From Nitratireductor sp. GISD-1A_MAKvit (lineage in GTDB: Bacteria; Pseudomonadota; Alphaproteobacteria; Rhizobiales; Rhizobiaceae), in contig NZ_CP161920.1 of assembly GCF_040819555.1 (NCBI RefSeq), positions 1,363,001 through 1,427,000 on the forward strand: a stretch of DNA of 64,000 nucleotides, in the 5' to 3' direction. Positions 35,769 to 44,798 of the stretch are shown piece by piece. The notes under the pieces are model-generated. The model was not told where the DNA came from and did not search any database. It worked only from the letters and a program-made list of their open reading frames with translations. The stretch's first letter is position 1. Each line of letters starts with the position of its first letter. The position numbers and the translations under genes are program-made.

Positions 35769-36893
35769 TTACCTCTTTAACTGCGCAATCGTGAAAAGCA
35801 TGTCGCTTGAAATTCCCAGTTCCGCTGGCTGGCTGAACAAAGCGGCAATGGTCGTCTGCTGCGAACCAGACGGGTTTTCGAGCTCCCACATGGTGGTGAA
35901 CCGCTTCAGGAACTCTTCGAGTTTTTCCGGCTCCCGGAAATCCTCGATGTCCAGCCGCTCGCGGATCATCTCGACCTGTTTGTCGATGTCGGCCTGGGCG
36001 AGTGCCGGGGGAAAGCCAAGCGCAGTGCGAACAACTTGCGCAATGGCCTTGTCGGCCAGCAACTCATAATAGGAGACGAATTCGGGCGCCTTGCGCTGGA
36101 AATAGAGCGCCAGCCTCACGCCTTCGTTTTCCTTGCCGGCATCCTCTTCCAGCGTCTGGCGCATATAGCGTTCTACGGCCAGATTGTTCGCCACGTTATA
36201 TGTGGTCGCGTCTTCACCGTAGCGTGCGAAATTGAAGGCTTCCGCGAGAGCCCTGTAGCGTTTGTCCTCGCTCAGATTTGCCGGGCTTTCGGGGTCGTCG
36301 ATGCCGCCCTCCAGAACGGAACGAAGGAATTTGGTGTCGATCCCTTCTTCAATGTCGAATCCGTGTGCCAGAAGCGCAAATGTCAGCATTTCCTGATCGC
36401 CCATCAGGTCGTCTGCCGATTTGATGTCTGCGATCCTCGACAGGTAATTGTTGATGCTTTCGATCAGAACAGGGTCGTTGGGGGCGGTGCCATTCTGGAT
36501 GGCTCTAGAGAGGAATTTGTCGACTGTCCCCTTCTGCGCGGGGTTGTAGTTGGTGGTGTCCGGCCCCCCGGCAGCAAAATTATAGGTGCGGGCAAACTCC
36601 ACATAGCGCTTGTCGGTGAGCTTGTTCGCAAAACTCTCAGGATCGCTAATTCCTTCTTCCAGCACCTTCACCATGAACGCCTTGGCATAGGCCATGTCGT
36701 CCAGTCCGTGGGCTTTCATTGCGTAACGGAAGAGGCGGTCGTCGTTGACGAACTCTTCTATGGAGGTCACGCGCCCTATATTGGCCTGATAATACTCCGT
36801 TTCACGCTGCACCATGGGCTGCGACTGGATGCGCTCCAGCGAACGTGAAAGGTCGCGGTTTATGAGGTTGTAGCTCGTGAAGGTGTTTATCAA
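35769..36893 (-). CDS. DUF1217 protein with three internal repeats
   Basis: 374 residues, function unknown. Three related helical units are visible, about 10-115, 130-235 and 255-350. Units 1 and 2 share the pattern 'D.-LF.YA.-AHG-D.-..-KFL..VLE.GI.DPES.AN-L-DKRY', and unit 3 is more divergent (YYELLADKAIAQVVRTALGF). There is no signal peptide or membrane segment. DUF1217 genes are flagellar-locus-specific in Hyphomicrobiales; this one heads the flgF-fliI operon and diverges from motA. The repeat architecture suggests a structural or export-related role. Confidence 0.82.
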   Translation of the reverse strand: MINTFTSYNLINRDLSRSLERIQSQPMVQRETEYYQANIGRVTSIEEFVNDDRLFRYAMKAHGLDDMAYAKAFMVKVLEEGISDPESFANKLTDKRYVEFARTYNFAAGGPDTTNYNPAQKGTVDKFLSRAIQNGTAPNDPVLIESINNYLSRIADIKSADDLMGDQEMLTFALLAHGFDIEEGIDTKFLRSVLEGGIDDPESPANLSEDKRYRALAEAFNFARYGEDATTYNVANNLAVERYMRQTLEEDAGKENEGVRLALYFQRKAPEFVSYYELLADKAIAQVVRTALGFPPALAQADIDKQVEMIRERLDIEDFREPEKLEEFLKRFTTMWELENPSGSQQTTIAALFSQPAELGISSDMLFTIAQLKR

Positions 36894-36923
36894 GGCGCAG
36901 CCTCCGCCATTTTTGGTTGCGTC

Positions 36924-36949
36924 ACACTAATCCGCCTATCTTGCGCGAG
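36924..36949 (-). promoter_or_regulatory. Shared flagellar promoter element, DUF1217-flgF-fliI operon
   Basis: In gene orientation it reads CCTCGCGCAAG over 36950-36940, 10 bases, then TAGTGT (36929-36924), about 31-57 bp upstream of the start. It lies back to back with the motA copy in the 144-bp divergent region. Confidence 0.65.
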
Positions 36950-36979
36950 GCTTTCGCTGAAGCGGGGCGGCATTCAAGC

Positions 36980-37005
36980 TCCACGCAAGGCACGCGGGTT
37001 AAACA
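36980..37005 (+). promoter_or_regulatory. Shared flagellar promoter element, motA operon
   Basis: On the plus strand TCCACGCAAG (36980-36989), 10 bases, then TAAACA (37000-37005), 33-58 bp upstream of motA. It is the only rightward copy and keeps the same spacing; the second hexamer departs from TAGNNT at positions 3 and 6. Confidence 0.6.
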
Positions 37006-37037
37006 GGACGAAAGGCCTGAAAAATGTGGCGGTGTAG

Positions 37038-37916
37038 ATGGGAATTCTTGTTGGACTGGTGGTAACGCTTGGCTGCGTGATCGGCGGCTATATGGCGATG
37101 GGCGGGCATGTGGATGTGCTGGTCCAGCCCTGGGAAGTGGTGATCATCTGCGGTGCTGCATTCGGTACGTTTCTCGTCGCCAACCCGATGTCTACGGTGA
37201 AAGATGCGGGCAAAGCCTGCGTCGAGGCGTTCAAGGGGGCGGTTCCCAAGGAGACCGAGTATCTGGAAACGCTGGGAGTTCTTCACAGCCTCATGCGTGA
37301 ACTACGCACCAAATCGCGTGGCGAGGTGGAAGCACATATCGACAATCCGGATGAATCCGCAATTTTTCAGTCCTACCCGACCATACTGAAGAACCGGGAT
37401 CTCACGAATTTCATCTGCGACTATTGCCGGATCATCATCATCGGCAATGCGCGTCCCTTCGAGATCGAGGCTCTCATGGACGAGGAGATTCAGACGATCC
37501 GCCGCGACAAGCTGAAATCCTACAACGCGCTTGTTTCGGTAGCCGAGGGCCTGCCTGCGCTCGGCATTGTTGCCGCTGTTCTGGGTGTGATCAAGGCGAT
37601 GGGAGCCATCAACGAATCTCCCGAGATCCTGGGTGGCCTGGTGGGCGCGGCTCTGGTTGGAACGTTTCTGGGCATTTTCATGTCCTATGCCGTTGTTGGC
37701 CCCATCGCCACGAAGGTGAAGATCGTGCGCGAAAAAAAGAACCGTCTCTATGTCATCGTGAAGCAGACGCTGCTTGCCTATATGAACGGCTCCCTGCCCC
37801 AGGTGGCACTGGAGTTCGGACGTAAGACGATCTCTGCTTATGACCGCCCGTCCATCGATGCCGTCGAGCAAAGCACAATGAATACCGGCGGTGCCGGGGA
37901 CAAGCAGGCAGCATGA
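37038..37916 (+). CDS. motA: Flagellar stator protein MotA
   Basis: 292 residues, four membrane segments: 2-20 ([18 protein letters not shown]), about 30-50 ([18 protein letters not shown]), then after the cytoplasmic loop about 175-192 ([20 protein letters not shown]) and 205-225 ([20 protein letters not shown]). The cytoplasmic loop (about 55-165) contains the charged residues that meet FliG. It heads motA-fliM-fliN-fliG-flhB-orf, the only rightward flagellar operon here. Confidence 0.96.
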   Translation: MGILVGLVVTLGCVIGGYMAMGGHVDVLVQPWEVVIICGAAFGTFLVANPMSTVKDAGKACVEAFKGAVPKETEYLETLGVLHSLMRELRTKSRGEVEAHIDNPDESAIFQSYPTILKNRDLTNFICDYCRIIIIGNARPFEIEALMDEEIQTIRRDKLKSYNALVSVAEGLPALGIVAAVLGVIKAMGAINESPEILGGLVGAALVGTFLGIFMSYAVVGPIATKVKIVREKKNRLYVIVKQTLLAYMNGSLPQVALEFGRKTISAYDRPSIDAVEQSTMNTGGAGDKQAA

Positions 37917-37947
37917 TGAACGACCCTCAACGGAGTGGCTATCGATC

Positions 37948-38886
37948 ATGGCACTGACCGACGATCCAGAACTGATGCGCGCGCTGGTCGTTGAGCGCCT
38001 GGTAGGGGCCACGGGTGACCCTCGCAAGGTTTCGGACGCTGCACGATCCTGTGCGATGCGGGCTCTGCCGCGCGTGATGGAAGACTTGGCGGAGAAGCTT
38101 CCAAGCCCCATTCTGGTGGAGCTGGTCGACGTCGAAATCGTGCGGCTGGCGGAACTCAAGCCTGAGGCTGAAAGCTGCGACGCGCTTGTGGTGATACCGG
38201 GTGAGGGGTCTGGCGATGCACTCACCATGCGGCTCAACCCGGCCGCCATTTCTCTGCTGGTCGGGGCGATGTTCGGCGGCAATCCCGAGCTTCCGACGGT
38301 CCCGATCGATCGCCCGCCATCCATTATCGAGCGCGATGTGACCGCGATCGTTTTCGAGCTCTTCGCCAAGGCGCTGAACGGCAAGGGCGCGCGTTCGCTC
38401 GGACTGCGCACCGAGACGCCGGCTGTTCTAGCAGGGCAGGATTTTCGTCGTTTCGTTGTGCGGGACGGCCCCGGCGTGCGGTTGCGGTTCTCGGTCGGTG
38501 GGGAGAAAACCGGTGGGATCCTGTCTGCATGGATGCCCCAGCGCCTGCTTCTGGAAACGCGAGAGATGGGTAGCGAAGACCAGCGCCACAAGAACGCCAC
38601 GGCGGCCGACTGGCACAATCGATTCAGCGACGAGGTGCTGCGCTCGAAAGTGAGTTTGAAAGCATCGATACCATTGATGAAAATGGCGTTGGGGGAGCTG
38701 GCCTCCCTGCACGAGGGGCAGGTGATCGAATTTGGTGGAGGGGCGCAGCCGGAGGCGCGCCTGGCGGTACGAGACAAGACCGTGTTCACCTGTGATTTCG
38801 GAAAGGCCGGGCAGCAATACACCGTCCGGATCAAACAGCCATTCGACGCCCGCAAGGACGTTGTCGAAGGACTACTGGCGCAATGA
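37948..38886 (+). CDS. fliM: Flagellar switch protein FliM
   Basis: 312 residues from ATG 37948. The central CheC-like domain includes LKPEAESCDALVVIPGEGSG and ALTMRLNPAAISLLVGAMFG; the C-terminal SpoA-type domain is ASLHEGQVIEFGGGAQPEAR. The usual N-terminal CheY-binding motif (EIDALL-type) is not evident; the protein starts MALTDDPELMRALVVERL, so CheY contact may be altered. Switch-complex C-ring component. Confidence 0.9.
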   Translation: MALTDDPELMRALVVERLVGATGDPRKVSDAARSCAMRALPRVMEDLAEKLPSPILVELVDVEIVRLAELKPEAESCDALVVIPGEGSGDALTMRLNPAAISLLVGAMFGGNPELPTVPIDRPPSIIERDVTAIVFELFAKALNGKGARSLGLRTETPAVLAGQDFRRFVVRDGPGVRLRFSVGGEKTGGILSAWMPQRLLLETREMGSEDQRHKNATAADWHNRFSDEVLRSKVSLKASIPLMKMALGELASLHEGQVIEFGGGAQPEARLAVRDKTVFTCDFGKAGQQYTVRIKQPFDARKDVVEGLLAQ

Positions 38887-38917
38887 TGCGCCGGAAACGC
38901 GGTGAAGGAGTAGACCG

Positions 38918-39298
38918 ATGACCAATGCCGAGCCCGAGCCGCGGGAAAACGGTGAGGAAGAGCTCAACAAGGCTATCGAGGAATTGAAGGACGTTCTTCA
39001 CGAAGAGACGACGAGTGCGACGGCCAGCACGGCATCCTTTGAGAGCAACCCCGATCTCGTGATGGGTATTCCCGTTGAAGTGCAGATTGTTCTGGGCAGT
39101 GCAGAGATGCCCGTCTCACAGCTGATGGCGCTCAAGAAGGGGTCAACCGTGTCGTTGAACCGCCGCGTGGGTGAGCCGGTCGAGATTGTTGTCAACGGTA
39201 GACGTATTGCTCGTGGTGAGATTACTCTGGTCGAGGACGACCCGTCGCGCTTTGGGGTGAAACTAACCGAAATCGCGGGCAAGGCATCTGCCGAGTAA
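38918..39298 (+). CDS. fliN: Flagellar switch protein FliN
   Basis: 126 residues. An acidic N-terminal extension (about 1-45) precedes the SpoA domain: MGIPVEVQIVLGSAEMPVSQ, LKKGSTVSLNRRVGEPVEIV, then NGRRIARGEITLVEDDPSRF. It forms the bottom of the C-ring with FliM. GGAG precedes the ATG, and it lies between fliM and fliG. Confidence 0.95.
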   Translation: MTNAEPEPRENGEEELNKAIEELKDVLHEETTSATASTASFESNPDLVMGIPVEVQIVLGSAEMPVSQLMALKKGSTVSLNRRVGEPVEIVVNGRRIARGEITLVEDDPSRFGVKLTEIAGKASAE

Positions 39299-39332
39299 TG
39301 TGCAGACTGGATTGCGAATGGAAAGGTCGGTC

Positions 39333-40343
39333 ATGACAGAAGCTTTGGCTTTGACGCAGGCACAGAAGGCAGCGACCATTCTGGTCGCGATGGGGAAACC
39401 CTCTGCGGGACGCCTGTTGAAATTCTTCAAGCAGGATGAGCTGAAAGCGTTGATGGAGGGAGCGCGCCTTTTGCGCACGATCCCCCAGGCCGAACTGGAA
39501 AAGGTCGTCAACGAGTTTGAAGCCGAGTTCACCGAAGGGGCGGGGCTGCTGGATTCCGCAGACAGCATCGACTCGATACTGACCGAATCTCTTTCGGAAG
39601 AAGAGATGAATCTCCTCATGGGACGCAATGCACCAGCCGGAAACGACGCTGAAGAGGTCTGGACGGAACTCGAGAAGCTTGAGACCGGTGAGCTGATCGA
39701 GTTGATATCGGCAGAGCATCCTCAGGTGATAGCAGCCATTCTCAGTGGAATTGCCCCTTCGATTGCATCCAAGGTGCTAGTCAGTTTCGACAAGCCGCTG
39801 CGCACCACGGTCATCAGTCGTATTGCCGCGATGGGCGATATGCCTTCATCCGCAAAGAAACTGGTTGAGAGCCGCATGAGCGAACTGTTGCGCAGTATGC
39901 GTGCGGGCAAGGATTCCGCGGTCGGTCTTGCGCGCGTGGCATCGCTGCTGAACGAGCTGGACAAGCGCGAGGCAGATGAAGTCATCAGCGAGTTGGAGCG
40001 CACGGGCACGAGCGATGTAAAGGCAATTCGTTCTCAGCTATTCAGTTTCGAGGAGATCGTGCTTCTGGATCAGAAAGCGCGGGTTGCATTGTTCGACGGC
40101 CTTTCGAGCGAACTCGTGACGCTTGCGCTTCACAACGCACCGACCGAAACGGTCGAAGCGGTGCTTTCCGCGCTTGGCCAGCGCACTCGACGCATGATCG
40201 AGTCGGAGCTTGACGCCGGCGCGGACGATGTGAAGGACGCCGACATCCTTCAGGCTCGCAAACAGATCGCCGCGACGGCTGTCAAGCTGTCCCAGCAGGG
40301 CACGTTCGTTCTGCCGGGAATGGAGCAGCAAGAGGCGGCCTGA
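39333..40343 (+). CDS. fliG: Flagellar switch protein FliG
   Basis: 336 residues from ATG 39333 (GGAAAGG 6 bases upstream; ATG 39318 is an alternative). The N-terminal domain has KAATILVAMGKPSAGRLLKF. The middle domain ELIELISAEHPQVIAAILSG carries the EHPQ motif, and the C-terminal torque domain contains FSFEEIVLLDQKARVALFDG. It binds FliF and MotA to generate torque. Confidence 0.95.
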   Translation: MTEALALTQAQKAATILVAMGKPSAGRLLKFFKQDELKALMEGARLLRTIPQAELEKVVNEFEAEFTEGAGLLDSADSIDSILTESLSEEEMNLLMGRNAPAGNDAEEVWTELEKLETGELIELISAEHPQVIAAILSGIAPSIASKVLVSFDKPLRTTVISRIAAMGDMPSSAKKLVESRMSELLRSMRAGKDSAVGLARVASLLNELDKREADEVISELERTGTSDVKAIRSQLFSFEEIVLLDQKARVALFDGLSSELVTLALHNAPTETVEAVLSALGQRTRRMIESELDAGADDVKDADILQARKQIAATAVKLSQQGTFVLPGMEQQEAA

Positions 40344-40428
40344 CAGTTTCCCCAGTCGGTGCCCGTATTCAGCGCGACGCGTGGCCTGCATTTGCACCAG
40401 TAACGCAAGCGCATGAGTGGAGATCCTG

Positions 40429-41499
40429 ATGGCGGAGGGTGCCGACAAGGAAAGCAAGACAGAAGAGGCGACCGAAAAGAAAATACGCGATTCCGTGGAT
40501 AAGGGGCAATTGCCCTTCTCCAAGGAAGCGCCGGTCTTCGCTTCCTTTCTTGCCATTCTGGTGTTTGCGATCTTCTTTGCTCAAGAAAGCGCGGTCAGGC
40601 TCGGCAGCTTCCTGTCGACCTTTCTTGAGAGGGCGGATGGGTGGTCGCTTGAAACCCGGTCCGACGCGATTGCGATTTATCAGCTGGTATTTTTCGAGAT
40701 CGCCAAGGTGATCGGCGTTTTGATGTCCCTGCTGGTGGCTGCGGGAATTTCGGCCTCCATTCTGCAAAACACTCCGCGTTTCGTTCTCGATAGAATCAAG
40801 CCGAAAATGTCACGCATCTCGCTAAAGGAAGGCTGGAGCCGCATATTTGGGGCCAAGGGGTTTGTCGAATTTGCCAAGTCGCTTGGCAAGATCATCGTAG
40901 CAGGCGGTTTTCTCATCCTTGCCATGCGTGAAGCCGAGACTCGTCTTCTTGCAGGCATGATCACGAATCCGGTCGAGTTCACATCGGTGATCCGTGACAT
41001 TGCCGTGCAAAGCCTCGTGGTCGTCACGCTTGTCGTGGCGGTGATCGCCGTCGCAGACATTTTCTGGTCCAGGCATCAATGGCATGTCGATCTGCGCATG
41101 ACGAAGCAGGAGGTGAAGGACGAGCACAAGCAGACCGAGGGCGACCCGATCGTAAAGGCACGGCTGCGTTCTCTGGCGCGAGATCGTGCCCGTCAACGCA
41201 TGATGTCTGCGGTGCCTCAGGCAACTCTTGTCATTGCGAACCCGACCCATTTCGCAATTGCACTCAGGTATCACCGGGATGACGATGCCGCACCGGTCGT
41301 TGTCGCAAAGGGACAGGACCTGATTGCCCTCCGTATCCGGGAGATCGCAACCGAACATGGCATTCCCGTGTTCGAGGAGCCGGTGCTCGCGCGCTCCATG
41401 TACAAACAAGTTTCGATTGATAGTTTGATTCCATCACAGTTTTACAAGGCTGTCGCGGAGCTGATCCGCCGCATCTACAAAACTGGCGAAAGACCGTAG
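40429..41499 (+). CDS. flhB: Flagellar export switch protein FlhB
   Basis: 356 residues from ATG 40429. It has four membrane helices (about 36-55, 85-112, 150-168, 190-212) and then a cytoplasmic domain with the autocleavage motif NPTH at 271-274 (in VIANPTHFAIALRY). It switches export specificity from hook to filament substrates, in concert with MotD/FliK. It sits after fliG in the motA operon. Confidence 0.96.
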   Translation: MAEGADKESKTEEATEKKIRDSVDKGQLPFSKEAPVFASFLAILVFAIFFAQESAVRLGSFLSTFLERADGWSLETRSDAIAIYQLVFFEIAKVIGVLMSLLVAAGISASILQNTPRFVLDRIKPKMSRISLKEGWSRIFGAKGFVEFAKSLGKIIVAGGFLILAMREAETRLLAGMITNPVEFTSVIRDIAVQSLVVVTLVVAVIAVADIFWSRHQWHVDLRMTKQEVKDEHKQTEGDPIVKARLRSLARDRARQRMMSAVPQATLVIANPTHFAIALRYHRDDDAAPVVVAKGQDLIALRIREIATEHGIPVFEEPVLARSMYKQVSIDSLIPSQFYKAVAELIRRIYKTGERP

Positions 41500-41515
41500 T
41501 CAGCAGGGAACCACC

Positions 41516-41956
41516 ATGGACAAGCAGCCGCATTCGCCTGCTCGCGAGATCATCGTAGCCAACGCCATCCGGGCCGTGGCGAACGAGTTGCGCCTTATCG
41601 ACGTGGCGGATTATATCGCCTTCATTCGACTGGAGAGTCTGGCGAGTGTGGCCGATATCGTGGAGTCGGCTGCTGAACTGTATTTCATGCCAGGCACGCT
41701 GCGTCTTGGCCATGGGTGCGATGCCCACGTCTCCTGGAGCGGCAGGCCACGCATTTCGCTTGATCTGGAATTGCGGCCGCGTGGCGTGACGATCTATTTC
41801 ACGCTCGAACTCAGTGATGACAATGCGGCCGTGGAAGTGAACTATGTTGCCTTCGACGACCCCTCGGACGATCCGGAAGTGAACTCTGCCTATCTGGCAC
41901 AAGCGCTTCGGGATTCACGGATCGTGCGCAGTGAGCGGCCACTGATAAACGGGTAG
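41516..41956 (+). CDS. Uncharacterised conserved protein after flhB
   Basis: 146 residues, no named family recognised. It has no signal peptide or membrane helix. The N-terminal helix (REIIVANAIRAVANELRLID) is followed by mixed helix/strand with SWSGRPRISLDLELRPRGVT. The start is well supported (AGGGA before ATG 41516). It lies 16 bases after flhB and is the last gene of the motA operon; Sinorhizobium has a gene in the equivalent place between flhB and visR. A cytoplasmic flagellar accessory role is inferred from position. Confidence 0.75.
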   Translation: MDKQPHSPAREIIVANAIRAVANELRLIDVADYIAFIRLESLASVADIVESAAELYFMPGTLRLGHGCDAHVSWSGRPRISLDLELRPRGVTIYFTLELSDDNAAVEVNYVAFDDPSDDPEVNSAYLAQALRDSRIVRSERPLING

Positions 41957-41997
41957 CTCCGATGGCTGGACCATGCAAAAAATGCGGGTTCGGTACT

Positions 41998-42651
41998 TTA
42001 GTCGATAAGCCCGGTGCGAAGGGCCTTTGCCACCGCATGAACGCGGTTTACTGCGTCAAGCTTCTGGGTGGTGTTTGCGAGGTATTGGTTGGCCGTGTGG
42101 ACTGACAGGCCGAGCCTCTTGGCGATTTCTTCGCTGGTAAGACCGTTGGCCGTCAGCTTCAGACACTGAAGTTCACGATTTGAGATCGTCGGGCCATTAC
42201 AGGTGATCGGAAATGGCTGGCATTCCATCATCTGGGCGAAGAGAGCGTGACATTGGCCATGGAGGTCAAGCAGCGTATTGCGCTCAAGGTGAATATCGCT
42301 GCCCAGGAAGATAATGACGCCTTGATGGCGCTGCTCGGTGGACAAGGGGAGGGCCAGCCCATTTTCATCGACCGGCGCTGAAATCATTTCCCAGTGCGTG
42401 TCGAGCTCCTTGTCCTTCAGTTCAATCCCCCAGACGAGGGGATGAAACGTGTCTGAAAGTTTCTCCGCAAAGCGTCTGGGTAATCGGTCCACTTCATCTT
42501 CATCGATGGACCTCCCCCGCCTGCTTCGATGACCGAGGCAAAAACCAAGTTTTGGCCTGTTGCGGCTGCTGATTGAATGCAACTGGAAGCTTTCTGCTCC
42601 AATTCCTTCGGTAAGATGTTGAAATTGCTGAGAAATTCCCGAAAGCGTCAT
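41998..42651 (-). CDS. visR: LuxR-type flagellar master regulator VisR
   Basis: 217 residues. The C-terminal LuxR helix-turn-helix is clear: ISNRELQCLKLTANGLTSEE then AKRLGLSVHTANQYLANTTQ (about 155-205). The N-terminal part resembles an autoinducer-type sensor domain with no recognised ligand. Second gene of the visN-visR pair, 12 bases after visN; in Sinorhizobium the VisN/VisR pair activates rem and so all flagellar genes. The name rests on gene order and the HTH. Confidence 0.82.
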   Translation of the reverse strand: MTLSGISQQFQHLTEGIGAESFQLHSISSRNRPKLGFCLGHRSRRGRSIDEDEVDRLPRRFAEKLSDTFHPLVWGIELKDKELDTHWEMISAPVDENGLALPLSTEQRHQGVIIFLGSDIHLERNTLLDLHGQCHALFAQMMECQPFPITCNGPTISNRELQCLKLTANGLTSEEIAKRLGLSVHTANQYLANTTQKLDAVNRVHAVAKALRTGLID

Positions 42652-42663
42652 TATTCCGTCGCT

Positions 42664-43356
42664 TTATATTAACCGATGGCGAATGGCTGTTGCGATGGCC
42701 ATGGCGCGGTTTCTTGCGGCAAGCTTGTGAATTGCATGGGCAACATAGCTGTTCACCGTATTGGAAGACACGTTGATGATGAGTGAGACTTCATCAGCCG
42801 TCTTGCCTTCGGATGCCCAATAGAGACACTCACGCTCGCGTTCAGAAAGTGGTTCGCCAACCATCTCCGTTTTTGTTCGCAGTCCCGACAGAAGATGGCA
42901 TAACCCGATCTGAAAACGAGAAAGCTCCATGGTATCGATCGTGCCGGCTTCCGCGCTCGAAATCAGCGCGATATAGCGCTTTTTTCCGGTGGGAAGCTTG
43001 AGCAGATACATCTCCTGGTGGTCGTGGTCACACAGGCAGGCAATCTCGTCACAGGCCAGAAGAGCGGTGAGAGCGAGAGGATGCCAGCCGTGCGGGGCAG
43101 AGCCGGGAAATGTGGAAACGGTGCTGTCGATGAGCCGCGTGATCGCCGCCATCCCGACATCTTCAATCGTGTCAAAGCTCCAGTTCGAAACGAGAATGTT
43201 GGCCAGGCCGGTTGCACCATCAGGGGCTGCCTCGGCGACGAGATAGGCCGCACTCCCGGCCGTATTACTGTAGTTGCGGGCAAAGGCGCTGAGATCACGG
43301 CGGCTGACCGATTTTTTGTGAAGGCCGTCCTGTCTCTGTTGTGTCTCAGCTTTCAT
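42664..43356 (-). CDS. visN: LuxR-type flagellar master regulator VisN
   Basis: 230 residues. The C-terminal LuxR HTH is LSERERECLYWASEGKTADE then SLIINVSSNTVNSYVAHAIH (about 168-215), preceded by a sensor-like domain (about 40-150). First gene of the visNR pair at the right end of the flagellar locus, convergent with the motA operon. No strong ribosome site precedes the ATG. The shared flagellar element is absent upstream, as expected if VisNR sit above it in the cascade. Confidence 0.82.
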   Translation of the reverse strand: MKAETQQRQDGLHKKSVSRRDLSAFARNYSNTAGSAAYLVAEAAPDGATGLANILVSNWSFDTIEDVGMAAITRLIDSTVSTFPGSAPHGWHPLALTALLACDEIACLCDHDHQEMYLLKLPTGKKRYIALISSAEAGTIDTMELSRFQIGLCHLLSGLRTKTEMVGEPLSERERECLYWASEGKTADEVSLIINVSSNTVNSYVAHAIHKLAARNRAMAIATAIRHRLI

Positions 43357-43709
43357 TCGGTGTCACCGCGGATCTGCTTTTCTCTCGTCGTGCGCCAATA
43401 GTGCATACCGGTTACGCGATTGCACAAACGCATACTGTCGTTACGCTGTTACTGCTGCCGCCTGGATGTGAGCGACATATGAAGAGCCTGACCGAAAACG
43501 CATTCGCGCATGGTCTGATAGTTTCGCACTTGCCGCCTTGAGCAGGATCAACATCAAAAAGATGTCCGGCACGGGAAGAACAGTTCCCGAGCGAAAGTGT
43601 TTCTGGAGACCAGAGCGCGCTCAGTGAAAGATGGCCTCCATTTCATTTTCCAAATGGTTAGGTAAGCATTCGATTCGGGTCAAGAATTACTCAGATTGCT
43701 TTTGATGTT
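43357..43709. other. Gene-free region between visN and aglK
   Basis: About 350 bases with no recognised gene. It should contain the leftward visN promoter and the 3' end of the agl transcript. It has no convincing terminator hairpin, no AglR-type palindrome and no flagellar element. Confidence 0.55.
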
Positions 43710-44798
43710 TCAAATACTCAAAAGTGAACGTCCGTTTTCTCCAAAAAGGTGCATTTTTTCAGGGCTTGCACCGATTTTCAGACGGTCTCCCCTGGCATGA
43801 TGGCCAATCCCCGGGCACTTCACGATGATCGCTTCATCCACACCTTTCACATTCACGTAAACATTGGTCACTTCGCCAAGGCGCTCGACGAAGTGAACCT
43901 CGCCTTCAAAGAGGCTCTCATCGTCTTCACAAACGCGAAGGTCTTCCGGCCGCACGCCAAGATGGGCGGAGGTGCCGGTCAGGCCTTCCGGCGAGGGGAT
44001 GGGGATCGTGGTCTGTCGGTCCGATAGGCTGACAACGGTCTGCCCACCCGCTTGCTCGATTCGGACGGGCAGGATGTTCATGGCCGGCGAGCCGATGAAG
44101 CGCGCGACAAACAGGTTCGCCGGTTTCTCGTATAATTCGATCGGCGCACCCACCTGTTCAATTCGGCCAGCCGAAAGCACCACGATCCTGTCGGCCAGCG
44201 TCATCGCTTCAACCTGATCGTGGGTTACATAGATCATTGTGGTTTCGGGCATGGAGCTTTTGAGCTTGGCGATCTCAATGCGGGTGGCAACCCGCAGAGC
44301 GGCGTCGAGATTGGATAGCGGTTCGTCAAACAGAAACACTCTGGGGTTGCGCACAATCGCGCGACCAATTGCAACGCGCTGGCGCTGGCCACCCGAAAGC
44401 GCTTTGGGCAGTCGGTCGAGATATGGTGTGAGCTGGAGAATTTCCGCAGCTGCCCGGACACGCCGTTCGATGTCCTCCTTCGGAGCTTTTGCGATCTTCA
44501 TGCCGAAGGCCATGTTGTCGTAGACGGTCATATGCGGGTAAAGCGCATAAGACTGGAAAACCATCGCGATGCCGCGCTGCGACGGGGGGATGTCATTCAC
44601 GCGCTGACCGCCGATGAACATGTCGCCGCCAGTGATGTTTTCAAGACCGGCGATCATGCGCAGCAGTGTGGATTTCCCGCAGCCCGAGGGGCCCACAAAG
44701 ACGATGAATTCGCCGTCTTCAACCTTAAGATCTATGCCGTGGATGACCTTGGTCGCACCATAGCTTTTCTGAATGTTCTTCAGGTCGAGCGCTGTCAT
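43710..44798 (-). CDS. aglK: Alpha-glucoside ABC transporter ATP-binding protein AglK
   Basis: 362 residues from ATG 44798, which overlaps the aglA stop by four bases. It is a MalK/UgpC-type ATPase: Walker A GPSGCGKST (about 36-44), ABC signature LSGGQRQRVAIGRA, Walker B VFLFDEPLSNLDA, H-loop YVTHDQVEA, and a C-terminal TOBE domain (about 240-362). It powers uptake through AglF/AglG. Last gene of aglE-F-G-A-K. Confidence 0.93.
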   Translation of the reverse strand: MTALDLKNIQKSYGATKVIHGIDLKVEDGEFIVFVGPSGCGKSTLLRMIAGLENITGGDMFIGGQRVNDIPPSQRGIAMVFQSYALYPHMTVYDNMAFGMKIAKAPKEDIERRVRAAAEILQLTPYLDRLPKALSGGQRQRVAIGRAIVRNPRVFLFDEPLSNLDAALRVATRIEIAKLKSSMPETTMIYVTHDQVEAMTLADRIVVLSAGRIEQVGAPIELYEKPANLFVARFIGSPAMNILPVRIEQAGGQTVVSLSDRQTTIPIPSPEGLTGTSAHLGVRPEDLRVCEDDESLFEGEVHFVERLGEVTNVYVNVKGVDEAIIVKCPGIGHHARGDRLKIGASPEKMHLFGENGRSLLSI

